Assembly (NCBI GenBank): GCA_050692055.1
Contig: JBOGTC010000138.1
Location: 1 to 13,415 of the forward strand
Direction: 5' to 3'
Length of the DNA stretch: 13,415 nt
Source of the DNA: JBOGTC01 sp050692055
Lineage (GTDB): Bacteria > Chloroflexota > Limnocylindria > QHBO01
Every line of letters starts with the position of its first letter. Within the stretch, counting starts at the first letter, position 1. Shown here piece by piece: positions 1 to 7,649 of the stretch. The notes beneath the pieces were generated by a model that saw nothing but the letters and a program-made list of their open reading frames with translations, did not search any database and had not been told where the DNA came from. Position numbers and translations under genes: made by a program.

Positions 1-23
1 CCGAGATCGATGCCGATCTTCAT
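1..23 (-). CDS. N-terminus of an actin-fold ATPase/kinase (cut by window edge)
   Basis: Only seven full codons plus two bases are inside the window; they read MKIGIDL followed by a Gly codon. The pattern hydrophobic-Gly-Ile-Asp-Leu-Gly is the phosphate-1 loop found at the N-terminus of the actin/hexokinase/Hsp70 superfamily, including MreB/Mbl, ROK sugar kinases and FGGY kinases. An AAGGA-like Shine-Dalgarno lies about 13 nt upstream on the minus strand, and a TATACT -10 box lies further upstream at 70-75. In Firmicutes an mreB-type gene (mbl) lies a few genes beyond murA, so MreB is attractive, but a start as short as this one fits a ROK kinase equally well. Too little sequence is present to choose. 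Confidence 0.5.
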
Positions 24-69
24 GCGTGTACGCGCGATCCTTCAGCTGGGGTCTGCTCGGGGCGCCCGC

Positions 70-75
70 AGTATA
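70..75 (-). promoter_or_regulatory. -10 box TATACT of the left-edge gene
   Basis: The minus strand reads TATACT here, 46 nt before the ATG at 23. The same hexamer precedes the atp operon. No convincing -35 hexamer is found 16-18 nt upstream. The site sits in the divergent intergenic region shared with the plus-strand HTH gene. Confidence 0.35.
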
Positions 76-92
76 CCGATAAGCACGCCGTA

Positions 93-102
93 ACCGGCCG
101 GT
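93..102. promoter_or_regulatory. 10-bp palindrome in the divergent intergenic region
   Basis: ACCGGCCGGT is a perfect palindrome between the minus-strand gene at 23 and the plus-strand HTH gene at 129. It lies just upstream of the minus-strand -10 box. This is a plausible operator position, for instance for the adjacent HTH protein, but in high-GC DNA a 10-bp GC palindrome can occur by chance. Confidence 0.2.
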
Positions 103-128
103 AAGCATCGGCGCATCACCATTGGCAT

Positions 129-395
129 ATGCGCGACGTCGAACTCGGCCGCATCGTGCGAGCGCTCCGCATGCGCCTCGGCTGGCGCCAGGTCGATCTG
201 GCGGCCCGCGCCGGTGTCCATCGGTCTGTCATCTCACGTGTCGAGCTCGGCAAACTGTCCGGATTGACGTTCGAAACCGTACGCCGAGTTCTCGATGCGC
301 TCAACGCGCGGATGGACATCCGGCTCGACTGGCACGGACCGGAGCTGAGCCGGTTGCTCGACGCTGATCACGCCTCCCTGGTCGCGGCGTGGTAG
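129..395 (+). CDS. XRE-family HTH protein, N-terminal fragment ended by in-frame TAG
   Basis: An 88-residue product. Residues about 5-60 form a classic XRE/Cro-type helix-turn-helix, with RQVDLAARAGV as helix 2 and turn and HRSVISRVEL as the recognition helix. Residues 61-88 (ending LLDADHASLVAAW) match the linker that, in a family I recall from high-GC bacteria, continues into a PD-(D/E)XK nuclease-like domain. Here a TAG at 393-395 interrupts, and the same frame then continues with ARLKRWGWRV and the rest of that nuclease domain. The piece is therefore best read as the first part of a longer gene with a nonsense codon, not as a complete regulator. ATG 129 is chosen because the family starts close to the HTH; no Shine-Dalgarno is visible. 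Truncated regulator, read-through product or sequencing error remain possible. Confidence 0.7.
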   Translation: MRDVELGRIVRALRMRLGWRQVDLAARAGVHRSVISRVELGKLSGLTFETVRRVLDALNARMDIRLDWHGPELSRLLDADHASLVAAW

Positions 396-422
396 GCGCG
401 ACTCAAGCGCTGGGGTTGGAGG

Positions 423-998
423 GTGTGGATCGAGGTGAGCTTCAGCCGGTGCGGCGAGCGTGGGCGCATTGACCTCGTCGCCCGGCATCCCGTGTACCGC
501 CTGGTGCTGATTACCGAGATCAAGACCGATCTCGTGGATGTGCAGGCGCTGCTTGGTGCCATGGATGTTCGTGTGCGGCTTGCGCCCTTCATCGCTCGTG
601 AGCTCGGGGTCAGGAGTCCGTTGGCGGTGCTGGATCAGCGGGCCGTGGCCGGCATCGGCAACGTGTACAAGAGCGAGGTCTGCTTCATCGAGCGTCTGGA
701 CCCCTGGGCCGCGGTCGGCGCCGTCGAGGATGAGAGCCTGCATCGGGCGCTCACCACGGCGCGCCGGCTGCTCCGAGCGAACCTCCGTGGCGGCGCCCGA
801 GTGACGACCGGCAGCCGTCGACGAGGCGAGGGTCGCTGGGTATACGGCCGCGCCGGTCGCCCGTGCCGCCGCTGCGGCAGCCAGATCGCGGCGCGCCGCC
901 AGGGAGAGCTTGCTCGACTGACCTACTGGTGCCCACGCTGCCAGCCCGGCTCGCAGGGCCGACCATCGCCCCGCGCCCAACTCACCGTCCCGACTTGA
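423..998 (+). CDS. Chimera: PD-(D/E)XK nuclease-like domain fused to C-terminal half of Fpg/Nei glycosylase
   Basis: The frame is the same as that of the HTH fragment at 129-395. Residues 1-62 complete the HTH-linked nuclease-like domain: GERGRID (Asp17) and ITEIKT (Glu32, Lys34) form a D...ExK core. From about residue 66 it becomes the C-terminal half of a formamidopyrimidine/endonuclease VIII glycosylase: LDQRAVAGIGNVYKSE is the H2TH region, and CRRC at 148-151 with CPRC at 170-173 is the zinc finger (C-x2-C-x18-C-x2-C), followed by a short tail. The glycosylase N-terminal domain with catalytic Pro2/Glu3 is missing, so base excision is not expected. GTG 423 directly abuts a GGAGG; GTG 435 has that GGAGG at about 12 nt and would suit reinitiation better, so the start is uncertain. 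Probably a deletion-generated fusion and a pseudogene, though DNA binding could survive. Confidence 0.7.
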   Translation: MWIEVSFSRCGERGRIDLVARHPVYRLVLITEIKTDLVDVQALLGAMDVRVRLAPFIARELGVRSPLAVLDQRAVAGIGNVYKSEVCFIERLDPWAAVGAVEDESLHRALTTARRLLRANLRGGARVTTGSRRRGEGRWVYGRAGRPCRRCGSQIAARRQGELARLTYWCPRCQPGSQGRPSPRAQLTVPT

Positions 999-1036
999 CA
1001 TACGCGCACCTGCAGCGCGTTAGCCGCCACCTGGGC

Positions 1037-1050
1037 CGGGCACGTGCCCG
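1037..1050 (+). terminator. 14-bp palindrome downstream of the Nei-like fragment
   Basis: CGGGCACGTGCCCG is a perfect palindrome 39 nt after the stop at 998. As RNA it could form a 5-bp stem with a 4-nt loop, but no U-run follows (TAATCCTC). It could equally be a protein-binding site. Weak support as a terminator. Confidence 0.22.
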
Positions 1051-1113
1051 TAATCCTCGACCCGCGAGCGTGAACCTGCCGCTTCGCGAACGGCCGTGGA
1101 GGTTCAGTGCTGC

Positions 1114-1191
1114 TACCGCGCTTCACAGCGGCGTATGACCGGTCCGGAGCGGGCCGGCCGCGTACCGCGCTTCACAGCGGCGTATGACCGG
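1114..1191. repeat. Exact 29-bp direct repeat, two copies
   Basis: Copies at 1114-1142 and 1163-1191 are identical over 29 bp, starting TACCGCGCTTCACAGCGGCG and ending TATGACCGG. The period is 49 bp with 20 bp of unrelated DNA between. On the minus strand each copy contains CGCT-GTGA-AGCG, a 4-bp stem closed by a GNRA-type loop, with outer TAC/GTA pairing across a 2x2 mismatch. It lies 65-142 bp beyond the murA stop codon. No open reading frame of known type covers it. Confidence 0.93.
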
Positions 1192-1200
1192 AGGTGGCGA

Positions 1201-1245
1201 GCCCGGCCGCCACCGGCCCGGCCGCCACCGGCCCGGCCGCCACAC
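1201..1245. repeat. 15-bp GC-rich tandem repeat, three copies
   Basis: The unit GCCCGGCCGCCACCG occurs at 1201-1215 and 1216-1230, and a third copy matching 13 of 15 bp is at 1231-1245. The array ends 10 bp before the murA stop codon, so it lies in the murA 3' flank. It is rich in self-complementary GGCC blocks and could fold in the murA transcript, but no U-run follows. Confidence 0.93.
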
Positions 1246-1255
1246 GGACGCCGCG

Positions 1256-2554
1256 TCAGGCGTCGGCGCCGATGCGATTGATCCGCGCCCCGAGCGCCAC
1301 GAGCTTGGCCTCGATCTGCTCGTAGCCGCGGTCGACGTGCTCGATGCCGGAGATCGTGCTGGTCCCCGCCGCAGCGAGCGCGGCGAGAATGAGGGTGGCT
1401 CCGGCGCGCAGGTCCGTGATCGTGACCTCGGCGCCGTGCAGCGGCGACGGGCCGGCAATGCGTGCGTGGCGGTCATCGAGGATCTCGATGACGGCGCCCA
1501 TCCGGCACAGCTCGCGCGTGTACTCGAGCCGATCCTCGTAGATCGTCTCGTGGATCGTGGAGTCGCCGTCGGCCTGGGTCATCAGCACCGCCAGCGGCGC
1601 CTGGAAGTCGGTGGCAAACCCCGGGTAAGGCTGCGTCTCGACCTGGACGGCGCGGTATCGGTCCGCGGCGGCGACGCGCAGGCCGTCGCCGGAAGGCGCG
1701 TCGGCGTCGGTCCCATCCAGGGACTCGAAGGGGACGCCCATCTGCTCCAGCACGCCGGTAAAGGCGGTCAGGTGGGCCGGATCCACGCCGCGCATGGTGA
1801 CCTCGCCACCGGTCACGGCCGCGGCGATGGCGAACGTCTCCGCCTCCAGCCGATCCCCGATGACCCGGTGCTCCACCCCCCGCAGCCGGTCGACACCCTC
1901 GATCTCGAAGCGGCGAGGCCCGGTGCGCTCGATGCGCGCGCCCATCGCCAGCAGCATGGCAACGAGGTTGGCGATCTCCGGCTCCTGCGCGGCGTTGTCC
2001 AGCACGGTCGTCCCGCGCGCCCGAGTGGCCGCCAGCAGGGCGTTCTCGGTGCCCATCACGGTGTTGACCGGGAAGGCGAACTTTCCTCCCCGCAGCCCGC
2101 CCGTCGGCGCGGCCGCGAAGTAGTAACCGTTCTTGTACTCCACGGTTGCGCCCAGGGCCTCCATGGCCGCCACGTGCAGGTCGACGGGGCGCCGGCCGAT
2201 CCGGTCGCCGCCGGGATTCGGGATGATGACGCGGCCGAACCGGGTGAGCATCGGTCCCAGGAGGATGAAGCTGGCCCGCATCTTGGCCGCCGCCTCGAGC
2301 GACACGAAGGGCCATGGCGCTTCAGCGGCGGTGATCGTCAACGCGTCACCGTTCGAGCGGCGAATGTCGAAGCCGATGTCTCCCATCACCTCGCGCAGGA
2401 TCGCGACATCGCTGATCTTCGGGACATTGCGCAGCGTGCATGGCTCGTCCGTCAGGGCGGCCGCGGCCATCATCTTCAGGACGGCGTTCTTGGCGCCGGC
2501 AATCTGAACTTCTCCGGCCAGCGGGATGCCGCCGGTGACGACGAATTTCTGCAT
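1256..2554 (-). CDS. murA: UDP-N-acetylglucosamine 1-carboxyvinyltransferase (MurA), Cys-to-Asp variant
   Basis: First committed cytoplasmic step of peptidoglycan synthesis: transfer of enolpyruvate from PEP to UDP-GlcNAc. The 432-residue length is normal for this two-domain inside-out alpha/beta barrel. Family residues seen: Lys22-Asn23 in GAKNA, Arg93 in AKMRASF, the active-site loop NPGGDRIGRRPVDLH, Asp316 in TDFQAPL and Arg383 in DLRAGA. The catalytic/fosfomycin-target Cys of the loop (Cys115 in E. coli) is Asp117 here, as in Mycobacterium tuberculosis, which predicts a working enzyme intrinsically insensitive to fosfomycin. ATG 2554 begins the canonical MQKFVVTGG; a TAGACT box lies 11 nt upstream and no Shine-Dalgarno is seen. 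It is downstream of the atp operon on the same strand, as in Firmicutes, but appears to have its own promoter. Confidence 0.97.
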   Translation of the reverse strand: MQKFVVTGGIPLAGEVQIAGAKNAVLKMMAAAALTDEPCTLRNVPKISDVAILREVMGDIGFDIRRSNGDALTITAAEAPWPFVSLEAAAKMRASFILLGPMLTRFGRVIIPNPGGDRIGRRPVDLHVAAMEALGATVEYKNGYYFAAAPTGGLRGGKFAFPVNTVMGTENALLAATRARGTTVLDNAAQEPEIANLVAMLLAMGARIERTGPRRFEIEGVDRLRGVEHRVIGDRLEAETFAIAAAVTGGEVTMRGVDPAHLTAFTGVLEQMGVPFESLDGTDADAPSGDGLRVAAADRYRAVQVETQPYPGFATDFQAPLAVLMTQADGDSTIHETIYEDRLEYTRELCRMGAVIEILDDRHARIAGPSPLHGAEVTITDLRAGATLILAALAAAGTSTISGIEHVDRGYEQIEAKLVALGARINRIGADA

Positions 2555-2565
2555 GGGACCGATGA

Positions 2566-2571
2566 AGTCTA
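2566..2571 (-). promoter_or_regulatory. -10 box TAGACT of murA (near-leaderless)
   Basis: TAGACT on the minus strand ends 11 nt before the murA ATG. Transcription would start only about 4-5 nt upstream of the start codon. No Shine-Dalgarno is present and no clear -35 is recognised. Confidence 0.4.
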
Positions 2572-2638
2572 ACGAGGGCCGGTCACCCTCGCACGTGGCG
2601 TGCCCCGGTACGCGAGGTCACTGCAGGCAGAGCTCGAT

Positions 2639-2965
2639 TCAGGCCGGCCAGGCTTCCTTCCACTCGTGCGTGCCGGTGTGATGGCCGTCGCAAAGCCCAA
2701 CCCGTCCGCCCATGTGGCGCGACGGCAGGTACGGCTGCATCCCTTCCTCGAATGCCGTGGGCTGGCGGTTGCAGAGCATCATCCGCTGCTCGCGCGCCCA
2801 GGTGTAGAGGTGATCGGATGAGCAGAACCGATACGGACGCGTGAAGTTCACGGTCGCCCCGGGCGCCGGCGCGGTCGACAGGCCGATCGGCCCGGACTCC
2901 CGCACGACCTCGATCCGCACCGGAAGCTGGGCCATGCGCGTGCCGCATTGCTCGCAGGTCTGCAT
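2639..2965 (-). CDS. Small Cys/His-rich (zinc-ribbon-like) hypothetical protein
   Basis: A 108-residue product that I cannot assign to a named family. It opens with MQTCEQCG, a C-x2-C knuckle (Cys4, Cys7). A second cluster, RFCSSDHLYTWAREQ, has Cys48 and His52 and resembles the second half of a treble-clef or zinc-ribbon site. More candidate ligands sit at Cys65, Cys92, His95, His96 and His100. No membrane segment or signal peptide is seen. ATG 2965 is preceded by TAGCCT six nt upstream, suggesting a leaderless transcript. The gene lies between atpC and murA on the same strand with about 149 and 84 bp of spacing. Metal binding is inferred from residue spacing only; the function is unknown. 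Confidence 0.7.
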   Translation of the reverse strand: MQTCEQCGTRMAQLPVRIEVVRESGPIGLSTAPAPGATVNFTRPYRFCSSDHLYTWAREQRMMLCNRQPTAFEEGMQPYLPSRHMGGRVGLCDGHHTGTHEWKEAWPA

Positions 2966-2971
2966 CGGCTC

Positions 2972-2977
2972 AGGCTA
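2972..2977 (-). promoter_or_regulatory. -10 box TAGCCT, leaderless start of the small Cys-rich gene
   Basis: TAGCCT on the minus strand is separated by 6 nt from ATG 2965, the spacing expected when transcription begins at the start codon. It fits the TANNNT pattern seen before glyA, rpiB and murA in this window. Confidence 0.35.
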
Positions 2978-3045
2978 GCGTGCGCGCCATTCAGGCGCTG
3001 CCGGTCGCCCCTCGGGCGTCGCCCAACGGTGCGTTTGCCGCTGGA

Positions 3046-3065
3046 GCATTACCGGCGCGTAATGC
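3046..3065 (-). terminator. Hairpin downstream of atpC, candidate atp operon terminator
   Basis: GCATTAC and GTAATGC form a perfect 7-bp inverted repeat around a 6-nt loop, 49 nt after the atpC stop. Two more short perfect stems follow in the transcript: 3006-3018 (CGCCC/GGGCG) and 2984-2998 (GCGCC/GGCGC). No U-run is present, so termination efficiency is uncertain. The first palindrome could alternatively be an operator for the downstream small gene. Confidence 0.4.
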
Positions 3066-3114
3066 CCGCTGGGGCTCATGCGCCGCGCCGCCGCGCGCCG
3101 CCGGGTGCGCCTCC

Positions 3115-3525
3115 TCAGCCGCGCGATCGACGGCGCGTGGCGATGCGCTCCCGCATGAGCGCGGTCTGCAGCGCCGCGCGGACGCGGGCGATGTCGACCG
3201 GGTCCTTGACCTCGCCCAGCTGGGCCTCGGCGCGCTTCCGCGCCTCGACGGCCTTCGCCTCGTCGATCTCGTCGGAATGCTCGGCGAGATCGGCCATGAC
3301 GATGACCTTGTCCGGCCGCACCTCCACGAAGCCGCCCGAGATCAGGAGCGTCTGCTCGGTGCCGCCCTTCTTGATACGCAGCTCGCCGATGCCGAGCGCG
3401 CTGATGAGCGGCGTGTGGTGCGGCAGAATGCCGAGCTGGCCGTCGATGCCGGGCACCACGACCATATCCACCTCGTCGGTGAACGCCCGCCGCTCAGGCG
3501 ACACGATCTCCAACTGAAGAGGCAC
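3115..3525 (-). CDS. atpC: F1Fo ATP synthase subunit epsilon
   Basis: The 136-residue length is close to the E. coli epsilon subunit. The N-terminal beta-sandwich (residues about 1-85) is recognisable from LQLEIVSPERRAF, VVVPGIDGQLGILPHHTPLI and SGGFVEVRPDKVIVMAD. The C-terminal helical hairpin (about 88-130, Ala/Glu/Arg-rich) includes EAKAVEARKRAEAQ. Epsilon sits on the central stalk with gamma, couples rotation to catalysis, and in many bacteria its C-terminal helices inhibit ATP hydrolysis. The start is GTG at 3525: the codon immediately before it in frame is TAG, so no earlier start is possible. A GGTGG lies a few nt upstream. It is last in the operon, 131 bp after atpD, the only sizeable gap between the structural genes; that gap holds a hairpin and a possible small ORF. 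Confidence 0.96.
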   Translation of the reverse strand: MPLQLEIVSPERRAFTDEVDMVVVPGIDGQLGILPHHTPLISALGIGELRIKKGGTEQTLLISGGFVEVRPDKVIVMADLAEHSDEIDEAKAVEARKRAEAQLGEVKDPVDIARVRAALQTALMRERIATRRRSRG

Positions 3526-3660
3526 CTACACCACCCTCGAGAAAGCGTCGAAGATGGTCTGCCACGAAAGGCTGCCGAGACGAGCTGGGTCGCGGCGCTG
3601 GCTGTCGCGCAGCCAGCCAAGCCGGGGCCCGGATCGGCTCACGCCAGGCACTCGTCTCAT
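3526..3660 (-). CDS. Possible 44-residue basic ORF between atpD and atpC
   Basis: The atpD stop overlaps an ATG as ATGA (3660-3657). The frame from that ATG stays open for 44 codons and ends with TAG at 3528-3526, which directly abuts the GTG start of atpC. The product begins MRRVPGVSRSGPRLGWLRDS, is Arg-rich with two Trp, and has no membrane segment or recognised motif. The exact fit at both ends is what translational coupling looks like, and it would carry ribosomes from atpD to atpC. The codons include much of a strong hairpin (3597-3617), so the frame could be incidental to an RNA element. I know of no such subunit in F-type ATPases. Coding status is unproven. Confidence 0.35.
   Translation of the reverse strand: MRRVPGVSRSGPRLGWLRDSQRRDPARLGSLSWQTIFDAFSRVV
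3597..3617 (-). promoter_or_regulatory. 8-bp stem-loop in the atpD-atpC spacer
   Basis: GCTGGCTG and CAGCCAGC pair perfectly around a 5-nt loop, 72 nt upstream of the atpC start. With no U-run it is unlikely to be a simple terminator. It may act as an mRNA processing or attenuation element setting epsilon output relative to beta. Confidence 0.45.
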
Positions 3661-5069
3661 CCCATCTTCTCCGCGTTCGCGACGACATCCTCGATCTTGC
3701 CGGCCATGAAGAACGCCTGCTCGGGCAGCTGGTCGTGCTTGCCCTCGAGGATCTCACCGAAGCCGCGCACAGTCTCCTTGAGCTCGACGTAGACGCCGGG
3801 CCGACCGGTGAACTGCTCGCCCACGAAGAAGGGCTGGCTCATGAAGCGCTGGAGCCGCCGCGCCCGCGCCACGGTGACCTTGTCCTCCTCCGAGAGCTCG
3901 TCCATGCCGAGGATGGCGATGATGTCCTGGAGGTCCTTGTAGCGCTGGAGCGTCCGCTGGACCTCGCGCGCCACCTCGAAGTGCTCGTCGCCCACGATGC
4001 GTCGATCGAGCACCGTCGAGGTCGAGGTGAGGGGGTCTACCGCGGGATAGATCCCGAGCTCGACGATCGAGCGCTCGAGGCGGATAGTGGAATCGAGGTG
4101 GCCGAAGGTCGTCGCCGGGGCCGGATCGGTGTAGTCGTCCGCCGGGACGAAGATGGCCTGCAGCGACGTGATCGAGCCCTTCTTCGTGGAGGTGATGCGC
4201 TCCTGCAGGTCGCCCATCTCGGTGGCCAGCGTGGGCTGGTAGCCCACCGCCGATGGCATGCGACCCAGCAGCGCCGAGACCTCGGAGCCCGCCTGCGTGA
4301 AGCGGAAGATGTTGTCGATGAAGAGCAGGATGTCGCGGCTCTCCGCGTCACGGAAGTACTCGGCCATGGTGAGCGCCGTCAGGCCGACGCGCTGGCGGGC
4401 GCCGGGCGGCTCGTTCATCTGGCCGAAGACCATCACGGTCTTGTCGATGACGCCCGACTCGGTCATCTCGCCCAGGAGGTCGTTCCCCTCGCGCGAGCGC
4501 TCGCCGACGCCGGCGAAGACCGAGTAGCCGCCGTGCTCGGCGGCGATGTTGCGGATCAGCTCCTGGATGATGACCGTCTTGCCAACGCCGGCGCCGCCGA
4601 ATACGCCGACCTTGCCGCCGCGCTTGAACGGCGCGATGAGGTCGATGACCTTGATCCCGGTCTCGAAGACCTGCGCCTCAGTCTCCATCTGGTCGAACGC
4701 CGGGGGCTCGCGGTGGATCGGCAGCACCTGCTCTGACTTCACCGCCGCCTTGCCGTCGATGGGGTGCCCCAGCACATCGAAGACGCGGCCCAACGTTGGC
4801 TCGCCGACCGGGACGGTGATCGGGGCGCCGGTGTCCACGGCGTCGAGGCCGCGGGCCAGACCGTCCGTCGACGACATGGCGACGGCGCGCACCCAGTTGT
4901 TGCCGAGGTGCTGCTGCACCTCGACCACCAGGGTCTCGTCGTCGGATCCGGCGCGCGCAGCCCCGGGCCGCTTGATCTCCAGCGCGTTGTAGATGCCGGG
5001 CAGGTCCCCCGGCGGGAACTCGACGTCGAGAACTGGGCCCGTGATCTGGATCACCTTACCGGTCGCCAT
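3657..5069 (-). CDS. atpD: F1Fo ATP synthase subunit beta (catalytic)
   Basis: Catalytic nucleotide-binding subunit of F1. The 470-residue length is normal. Walker A is GGAGVGKT at 158-165 (Lys164, Thr165). The catalytic Glu190-Arg191 lie in GVGERSREGNDL, Walker B is ILLFIDNIFRF around 247-257, the family signature PAVDPLTSTS is at 342-351, and DELSEED, the C-terminal contact loop for gamma and epsilon, is at 390-396. All catalytic residues are present. ATG 5069 is supported by the canonical MATGKVIQITGPVLDVEF and an AAGGAG about 12 nt upstream. It lies 20 bp after atpG, and its TGA overlaps the ATG of the small ORF at 3660. Confidence 0.99.
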   Translation of the reverse strand: MATGKVIQITGPVLDVEFPPGDLPGIYNALEIKRPGAARAGSDDETLVVEVQQHLGNNWVRAVAMSSTDGLARGLDAVDTGAPITVPVGEPTLGRVFDVLGHPIDGKAAVKSEQVLPIHREPPAFDQMETEAQVFETGIKVIDLIAPFKRGGKVGVFGGAGVGKTVIIQELIRNIAAEHGGYSVFAGVGERSREGNDLLGEMTESGVIDKTVMVFGQMNEPPGARQRVGLTALTMAEYFRDAESRDILLFIDNIFRFTQAGSEVSALLGRMPSAVGYQPTLATEMGDLQERITSTKKGSITSLQAIFVPADDYTDPAPATTFGHLDSTIRLERSIVELGIYPAVDPLTSTSTVLDRRIVGDEHFEVAREVQRTLQRYKDLQDIIAILGMDELSEEDKVTVARARRLQRFMSQPFFVGEQFTGRPGVYVELKETVRGFGEILEGKHDQLPEQAFFMAGKIEDVVANAEKMG

Positions 5070-5089
5070 GTGTCTGTAGTTCTCCTTGC

Positions 5090-5982
5090 CTAGCCGCCGA
5101 GCGCTTCCGCGCCCGAGGCGATCTCGATCATTTCGCGGGTGATGGTGGCCTGGCGCGTCTTGTTGTAGACGAGCGTCAGGTCCTCGATGAGCTCGTTGGC
5201 GTTATCGGTCGAGTTGCGCATGGCGATCATGCGCGCCGACTGCTCGCTGGCATTGTTCTCGAGCACGGCCCGATAGATGTTGATGGCCACGTAGTGCGGG
5301 AGCAGGCGGTTGAGCACCGCCTCTGGCGACGGCTCGAAGAGATACTCGTCGTTCGTCCGCTCCGTCTCCTCTTCCATCTCCGGGCTGACGACCGGCAGGA
5401 TGGTGGCGATCTCCGGGCGCTGGCTGAGGGTCGTGATGAAGGTGCTGTAGGCGATGGCGATCTCGTCGTACTTGCCCTCGACGAAGTCCTGGGTCACGAG
5501 CCGCGCCAGCGGGGTCACGTCACCGAACGAGGGGCGATCGCCCAGCTGCGCGAAGTGCGCGGCGATCGGGACGCCCGCCCGGCGGAGGGCGTCGCGGCCC
5601 TTGCGCCCGACGGAGATCGCGTCGATCTCCACCGGCTCGTCGCCGTTCCGGCGCGACGCGCGCGCGGCCACCCAGCGCAGCGTCGCACGGACCGCATTGG
5701 CGTTGAGGGACCCCGCCAACCCGCGATCGGTGGTCACCACGATGAGGCCGATACGATGGACCGGGCGGCGCGCCAGGAGCGGGTCGGTCTCCTCGGAGAC
5801 TCCCGCCGCCTCGGCGACGCGGCTCAACGCCTCGCGCAGCTCGTCGGAGTACGGACGCGCGGCCAGGATGGCGTCCTGCGCCCGCTTCATGCGGGACGCG
5901 GCGACCATCTCCATCGCCCGGGTGATCTGGGCGATGTTGCGGACCGATCCGATCCGGCCGCGGATGTCCTTCAGGCTCGGCA

Positions 5983-5983
<1 letters not shown>
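5090..5983 (-). CDS. atpG: F1Fo ATP synthase subunit gamma (central stalk)
   Basis: Rotor shaft of F1, with N- and C-terminal helices forming a coiled coil inside the alpha3-beta3 ring. The 297-residue length is typical. Seen are the N-terminal helix motif MPSLKDIRGRIGSVRNIAQITRAMEMVAASR (start and end of motif, residues 1-31), the Rossmann-like segment IGLIVVTTDRGLAGSLN near residues 92-108, and the signature close to the end, YNKTRQATITREMIEI, followed by SGAEAL. The ATG overlaps the atpA stop as TAATG, giving tight translational coupling. The next gene, atpD, begins 20 bp after its TAG. Confidence 0.98.
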
Positions 5984-7629
<1,646 letters not shown>

Positions 7630-7649
7630 CTGTTCCTTCTTCCTTCTGC

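Noticed and set aside
1114..1191. CRISPR-like array (29-bp repeat with 20-bp spacer)
   Set aside because: There are only two copies with one 20-bp spacer, no third repeat and no cas gene nearby. The following DNA is an unrelated 15-bp tandem repeat.
1184..2572. Long plus-strand open frame opposite murA
   Set aside because: It mirrors murA codons; the product is low-complexity Gly/Arg/His-rich with no domain, while the minus-strand frame has full MurA motifs. The same applies to plus-strand frames opposite atpD, atpG, atpA, atpH and glyA.
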